Below are positions 21,716-25,219 of a DNA stretch of 25,219 nucleotides, piece by piece. A program made the translations under genes and the position numbers. The notes below the pieces were generated by a model. The model searched no databases, had not been told where the DNA came from, and was given only the letters and a program-made list of their open reading frames with translations. Origin of the DNA: DATGMB01 sp035293845 (GTDB lineage: Bacteria; Acidobacteriota; Terriglobia; Bryobacterales; Bryobacteraceae); assembly GCA_035293845.1 (NCBI GenBank), contig DATGMB010000117.1:1-25219 (forward strand), written 5' to 3'. How positions within the stretch are numbered: position 1 is the first letter of the stretch; each line of letters starts with the position of its first letter.

Positions 21716-23588
21716 CCGGCGGTGGGCCGGGGCGATTGCCGGGACGGTCCTGCTGCTCGCCGGCTGCGCGCGCCGGCCCGAGCCGGGCGTCCAGCGGCTG
21801 GCGATTCTGCGCTTCGAAAACCTGGGGCCGGACCCGTCGACGGACTGGATGGGGCGCGCGTTCGCGGAAGCGATCGCGAGCGAATTGGCGGGCGCGCCGC
21901 AGATCTACGCCATTCCAGGGGCGAGGCTGCACACGCTCCAGCGCGAGCTCGGCGCCCGGCCGATCTCCGCGCCGGGCATTTCGGCCGAGGCGCCGCTGGC
22001 CGCCGCGGCGGGCGCGAGCCGGATCGCCTATGGGCAATATAGCGTCGAGCGCGGCGCGATTCGGGCGCGCATGGTCATCGAAGATCCGCAGTCGCGGCGC
22101 GTGGTTCAGATCCTGCAGCCGGTGAGCGCCAAGGATCCGGATGTAGCGGCGGCGGCCACCCTGCTGGCGCGGCAGATCTGGCCGCAGGCGCCGCTCTACA
22201 GCGCGCACAATCCGGCGGCGCTGCGGGCCTACACGGAGGCGGAGGAGGCCGGCGACGCCGAAGCCGCGGAGCGGGCTACGCAGCGGGCGATTGCGGACGA
22301 TCCGGATTTCGGAGCGCCCTACCTGATGCTGGCGGAAATCGAAGGTCAACGGAACGACCGCGCCGGGATGACCGCCACCCTGCAAGCTGCCGCCGCGCGC
22401 GGCACGGCGCTCGCGCAGGTGGACCGGGCCAGGCTCGAAAACCTCGCGGCCGGTCTGAGCGGCGACCTGGCGGCGCGCGAGCGGGCGCTGGCCACGCTGG
22501 CGAAGCTGACGCCCAGCGATCCCGGCGCGTGGCGCGGCCTGGCGGAAATCGCGCAAAACCGGCATGAATATCCTCAGGCCGTGCAGGCGTTCGAGCGGGC
22601 GCTGGCCATCGAGCCCGCGGATTCGACGTCCTGGAACACGCTGGCGTACGCGGCAGCCCAAAGCGGAAACCTGACGGTGGCGATGAGCGCGCTGCGCCGC
22701 TACCAGGCGCTGCAGCCGACCAACCCCAACGCGCTCGATTCCATGGGCGACGTCAACCTGATCTGCGGGCGGCTCCAGGAAGCCGAGCAGTTTTATCTGC
22801 AGTCCCTCAAGATGGCTCCCGGTTTTTACGGCGGTGTCGATGCGTTCAAGGCCGCCATGGCGCGCCTGATGAGTGGCGACGTGGCCGGCGCGGACGCGAT
22901 CTGGCGGCAATACCCGGCGGCCGCGACACACCAGGCGGAATGGCTGTGGCTGAGCGGACGGCGGCGGCAGGGCTACGAGGCGCTGGCGGGGCAAGCGCCG
23001 AAGTTCGCGAGCCGCGACGCGCAGGCGGTGGCCTATGCGGAGCTGGCGATCTGGTCCGCGATGGAAGGCGACCACGGAGCTGCGGCGGCCATGGCGCAAA
23101 AAGCGGGAGAGGCGGCGGGGACGGCCTCTTCGGGAATTGCGGCGCTGGCGCGCTTCTTCGCCGCCCCGCAGCGGCTCTCTGCCGCGGAGTGGACGGCGCG
23201 CGCGCAGCAGTTCTTTCCCGGTGCAACCGGCATGGCGGCGACGGGGCGCGATGCCGCGCTGGGAGCGGCGCTGCTGATCGATGGCGAGTTTGCGCCGGCC
23301 GCGGAGGTGCTGCGGCGGGCTTATGAGGGATCCGGGGCCGCGCCGGACGGTGCGATTGCGGCGGAGTTCGGCGCGGCGCTCGCGGAATGCGGCCGGGCGC
23401 AGGAGGCGGCCGGCCTCCTGCGGAATAATCCGGTGCCTCCGACGGCGGGACCGGGGCCCATCCTGGCGCTTTACTGGCCGCGGATTTTCCACGCCCGCGC
23501 GCTGGCGGCGGAGAAGCTGGGGAAGGCTGAAGAGGCGCGCGTCAACGCGAAGCTTTTCGAGACGCTGGCGGGCGGGGCGAAGCAGTAG
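21705..23588 (+). CDS. TPR lipoprotein with an N-terminal FlgO/CsgG-like domain
   Basis: 627 residues from GTG 21705, preceded by AGGGAG. A signal peptide ends in the lipobox LLLAGC (C21), so this is a lipoprotein. Residues ~30-140 (RLAILRFENLGPDPSTDWMG, AEAIASELAGAPQIYAI, ASRIAYGQYSVERGAIRARM) resemble the FlgO/CsgG-like domain often fused to TPRs. The rest is a long, Ala-rich TPR array from about residue 165 to the end, with PGAWRGLAEIAQNRHEYPQAVQAFERALAIEPAD the clearest unit. It probably acts as an assembly or sensing scaffold at the membrane. Function unknown. Confidence 0.82.
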   Translation: MSFSRRWAGAIAGTVLLLAGCARRPEPGVQRLAILRFENLGPDPSTDWMGRAFAEAIASELAGAPQIYAIPGARLHTLQRELGARPISAPGISAEAPLAAAAGASRIAYGQYSVERGAIRARMVIEDPQSRRVVQILQPVSAKDPDVAAAATLLARQIWPQAPLYSAHNPAALRAYTEAEEAGDAEAAERATQRAIADDPDFGAPYLMLAEIEGQRNDRAGMTATLQAAAARGTALAQVDRARLENLAAGLSGDLAARERALATLAKLTPSDPGAWRGLAEIAQNRHEYPQAVQAFERALAIEPADSTSWNTLAYAAAQSGNLTVAMSALRRYQALQPTNPNALDSMGDVNLICGRLQEAEQFYLQSLKMAPGFYGGVDAFKAAMARLMSGDVAGADAIWRQYPAAATHQAEWLWLSGRRRQGYEALAGQAPKFASRDAQAVAYAELAIWSAMEGDHGAAAAMAQKAGEAAGTASSGIAALARFFAAPQRLSAAEWTARAQQFFPGATGMAATGRDAALGAALLIDGEFAPAAEVLRRAYEGSGAAPDGAIAAEFGAALAECGRAQEAAGLLRNNPVPPTAGPGPILALYWPRIFHARALAAEKLGKAEEARVNAKLFETLAGGAKQ

Positions 23589-23590
23589 GT

Positions 23591-23609
23591 CGAGGCCGGG
23601 TCGGCCTCG
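23591..23609. terminator. perfect 8-bp hairpin between convergent genes
   Basis: CGAGGCCG (23591-23598) and CGGCCTCG (23602-23609) form a perfect 8-bp stem with a GGT loop, directly between the lipoprotein stop (23586-23588) and the stop of the HupE-like gene (23623-23625). A bidirectional terminator is likely although no T run follows. Confidence 0.6.
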
Positions 23610-23622
23610 GCGGATCGTGAAA

Positions 23623-24560
23623 TCACCCGCGCAGGCGAAGCACGAACCAGACCATCCCGAAGACCAGCAGCGCGGACGCGCAGACCTCGACGGGACGCAG
23701 GGCCTGCAAGCGGGGCAGCAGGCGCGAGAAGATCAGCGCGAGCACCGCGACCGCCGCCAGTTCCGCCGCCGCGGCGCCCGCCAACACCCAGCCGGGCGAG
23801 TAGCCGGAATCCTGCAGGAACAGGTGGAAGTAGAGTCCGTGAAACGCGCCGAGCGCGCCCGCGATGAGCCGGCGCGCGGGAGCAATAGAAGCTCGACCGC
23901 GAGATAGGCGAGCGTCAGCGCCGCGGCGGCTTCGACAAAGCGCGGCGCCGGCTGCCAGGCGGCATGGCGCATCGCCAGGACGGCGGCCACCTCGCCGGCC
24001 ACGAACATGCCGGCGAGCGCGGTCAACTCGCGGCGGCTGCGCGCCGCCAGCGCCAGCGCGGCCAGGAAGAGGATCTGTACCGGGCCGCCCAGCGCGCGCA
24101 TCATCCCGGCGATGGACTGTTCGACCGCGATCTCGGCCGCGGCCGGCGGGCGGAAGCGGAGAGTGGCGCGCGGAAAGCCGATGTCGAAGACGGCCTCATC
24201 GCGCCGGCCGTCCATTTCCCCGTGCAGCATGTGGACGTGGCTGGGCACGGTGATGGAGGCGAGGGTGCATTCGATTTCGATTTGCCGCGGCGGGTTCGGG
24301 AAGGCATACTCGGCGCGGCAGATGTACAGGCCGCGCGAAGGAGCGGGGGCGCAGCTTTGGAAGAGCGTCGCGGCGCCCAGAAAGCGGACGTGGGCCAGGA
24401 GGGCACGGGCGGGATCGGACACGTGGCCGATTTCGTACAAGGGCATGCGTAGCTCGTAACGGGCGTGCGCGCCTTCGACGGTGAGATCCCCGGAGCTGAG
24501 GCTGACGACGTGGGCGAGCGCGGGCGCGGCAATAATGAGCAGCGCAAGCAGGGACTTCAT
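23623..24560 (-). pseudogene. HupE/UreJ-like membrane protein gene with a one-base frameshift
   Basis: Read from ATG 24558-24560, the gene gives a signal peptide, an exported N-terminal domain (~17-145) and membrane helices (PVQILFLAALALAA, LTALAGMFVAGEVAAVLAM, ALTLAYLAVELLLLPRA). At about 23868-23882, in a GC-alternating run, the frame must shift. The first frame turns into Arg/Ser/Thr-rich nonsense, while another frame continues as RRLIAGALGAFHGLYFHLFL, GWVLAGAAAAELAAVAVLALIF and VCASALLVFGMVWFVLRLRG to the stop at 23623. Adding one base restores a 313-codon gene. This may be a real mutation or a sequencing error. HupE/UreJ relatives are linked to nickel or other metal transport. ATGA overlap with the AI-2E gene. 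Confidence 0.75.
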
Positions 24561-25219
24561 CGCGGAACCGGCTCGGCGGGCCGCAACTGCGAGCTCAGGC
24601 GGGCCTTGCGCACACGGCGGTAGACGATACGCACCAGCGCCAGCACGGGCACGGAGAGAAAGGTGCCGGGGATGCCCGCAAGCTCGGCGCCGGCGAAGAC
24701 GCCGAACAGAACGAGCAGCGGATGGACCTCGACCCCCTGCCCCATCACGTGCGGGGAGAGGATGTAGTCCTGAAACAAACGGAACGCGATCAAGAAGATG
24801 ATGATCGGGACGACATTCGACCCGGCCACGCCGGCGACGATGACGATCAGGATTCCGGCGGTGAGCGGGCCGAGCATGGGGATGAATTCGAGAATGCCGC
24901 CGATGGCCGCGAGCAGGACGCTGTAGTGCACGCCCATGATGAAGAATGTGATCGAGAACGCGGTGAATGCCGAAAGCGAGAGCAGCACGAGCGCGCGCAT
25001 GTAGTGGGCCAGGAGCAGGTGCACGTCCGCGAGGAGGTCGTCGAGCAGCACGCGCGGCGGGCCGGCGTCGACCAGATCGAGGATGTGCTCGCGCATGAGG
25101 TGGCCGTCCTTGAGGAAGAAGAACGCGAGGATGGGGACGATGATGATGTAAACGACGTCGCTGGCCAGAGTGAGGAACTTGAGGCCGGCCTGGGCGACAT
25201 CGGTGAGGAGCTCGGTGGA
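24557..25219 (-). CDS. AI-2E family transporter (PerM-type), 5' end outside the window
   Basis: The frame is open from the right edge to TGA at 24557-24559, giving 220 residues. Features typical of the family: VYIIIVPILAFFFLKDGHLM, IDL/ LLADVHLLLAHYMRALVLLSL, ITFFIMGVHYSVLLAAIGGILEFIPMLGPL (the conserved EFIP), VVPIIIFLIAFRLFQDYILSPHVMG, and HPLLVLFGVFAGAELAGIPGTFLSVPVLALVRIVYR. These are multi-helix inner-membrane exporters; substrates range from AI-2 to ions and are not predictable here. The stop overlaps the next gene start (ATGA). Confidence 0.9.
   Translation of the reverse strand, partial: STELLTDVAQAGLKFLTLASDVVYIIIVPILAFFFLKDGHLMREHILDLVDAGPPRVLLDDLLADVHLLLAHYMRALVLLSLSAFTAFSITFFIMGVHYSVLLAAIGGILEFIPMLGPLTAGILIVIVAGVAGSNVVPIIIFLIAFRLFQDYILSPHVMGQGVEVHPLLVLFGVFAGAELAGIPGTFLSVPVLALVRIVYRRVRKARLSSQLRPAEPVPR

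Noticed and set aside
21678..23492. 604-codon open frame on the minus strand
   Set aside because: It is fully antisense to the TPR lipoprotein gene, rich in Arg/Pro/Gly with no domain; a product of high GC content.

Overview
The window looks like chromosome of a high-GC Acidobacteriota bacterium, probably of the Solibacter/Bryobacter type. The main support is a PadR-type regulator coupled to a two-FtsX-domain orphan ABC permease, a pair known from acidobacteria. The HAF-type repeat protein end at the left edge and the intergenic AGTCAGG-type repeat fit the same origin. No rRNA, insertion sequence or CRISPR array was seen. The taxonomy is inferred from family content, not from a marker gene.

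Layout. 1-245: tail of a HAF-repeat protein. 258-5056 (minus strand): a run TPM-domain protein > nucleotidyltransferase-like protein > LemA > aldehyde dehydrogenase > FAH-family hydrolase/dehydratase > thioredoxin-like [2Fe-2S] ferredoxin. The dehydrogenase and FAH protein together could run the last steps of a Weimberg-type oxidative sugar-acid route (inference). 5161-6055: tRNA-Gln(CUG), then a HigB/HigA-like toxin-antitoxin pair, then a second copy of the tRNA 3' end, so the pair sits in a mini-islet of about 0.8 kb. 6153-8942: YdcF-like protein, TrmH/SpoU RNA methyltransferase and RarA. 8967-11977: orphan permease and its PadR regulator. 12051-12665: a class I methyltransferase.

13013-15210 holds the most unusual locus. 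Three tightly packed genes of visibly lower GC (a TIGR04255-family protein, a 111-residue unknown and a 211-residue protein with an SQSCDL motif) lie between two copies, about 94% identical over 128 bp, of the 3' end of a ROK-family sugar kinase gene. The intact kinase gene (15083-16099) lies at one end and a 41-codon 3' fragment at the other. This is the same geometry as the tRNA-Gln islet: insert directly downstream of an intact gene, then an orphan 3' fragment, with no integrase. Two such 3'-end islets in 25 kb, one carrying a toxin-antitoxin pair and one an uncharacterised three-gene cassette, are the main candidates for something new, possibly defence or stress-related.

16151-25219: zinc-ribbon protein and ROK kinase (minus), monofunctional proline dehydrogenase, two small membrane proteins, a PBP1-type class A penicillin-binding protein, a TPR protein and a TPR lipoprotein (all plus). 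A perfect hairpin separates these from a convergent pair: a HupE/UreJ-like membrane protein broken by a one-base frameshift and the end of an AI-2E-family transporter, which runs off the right edge.
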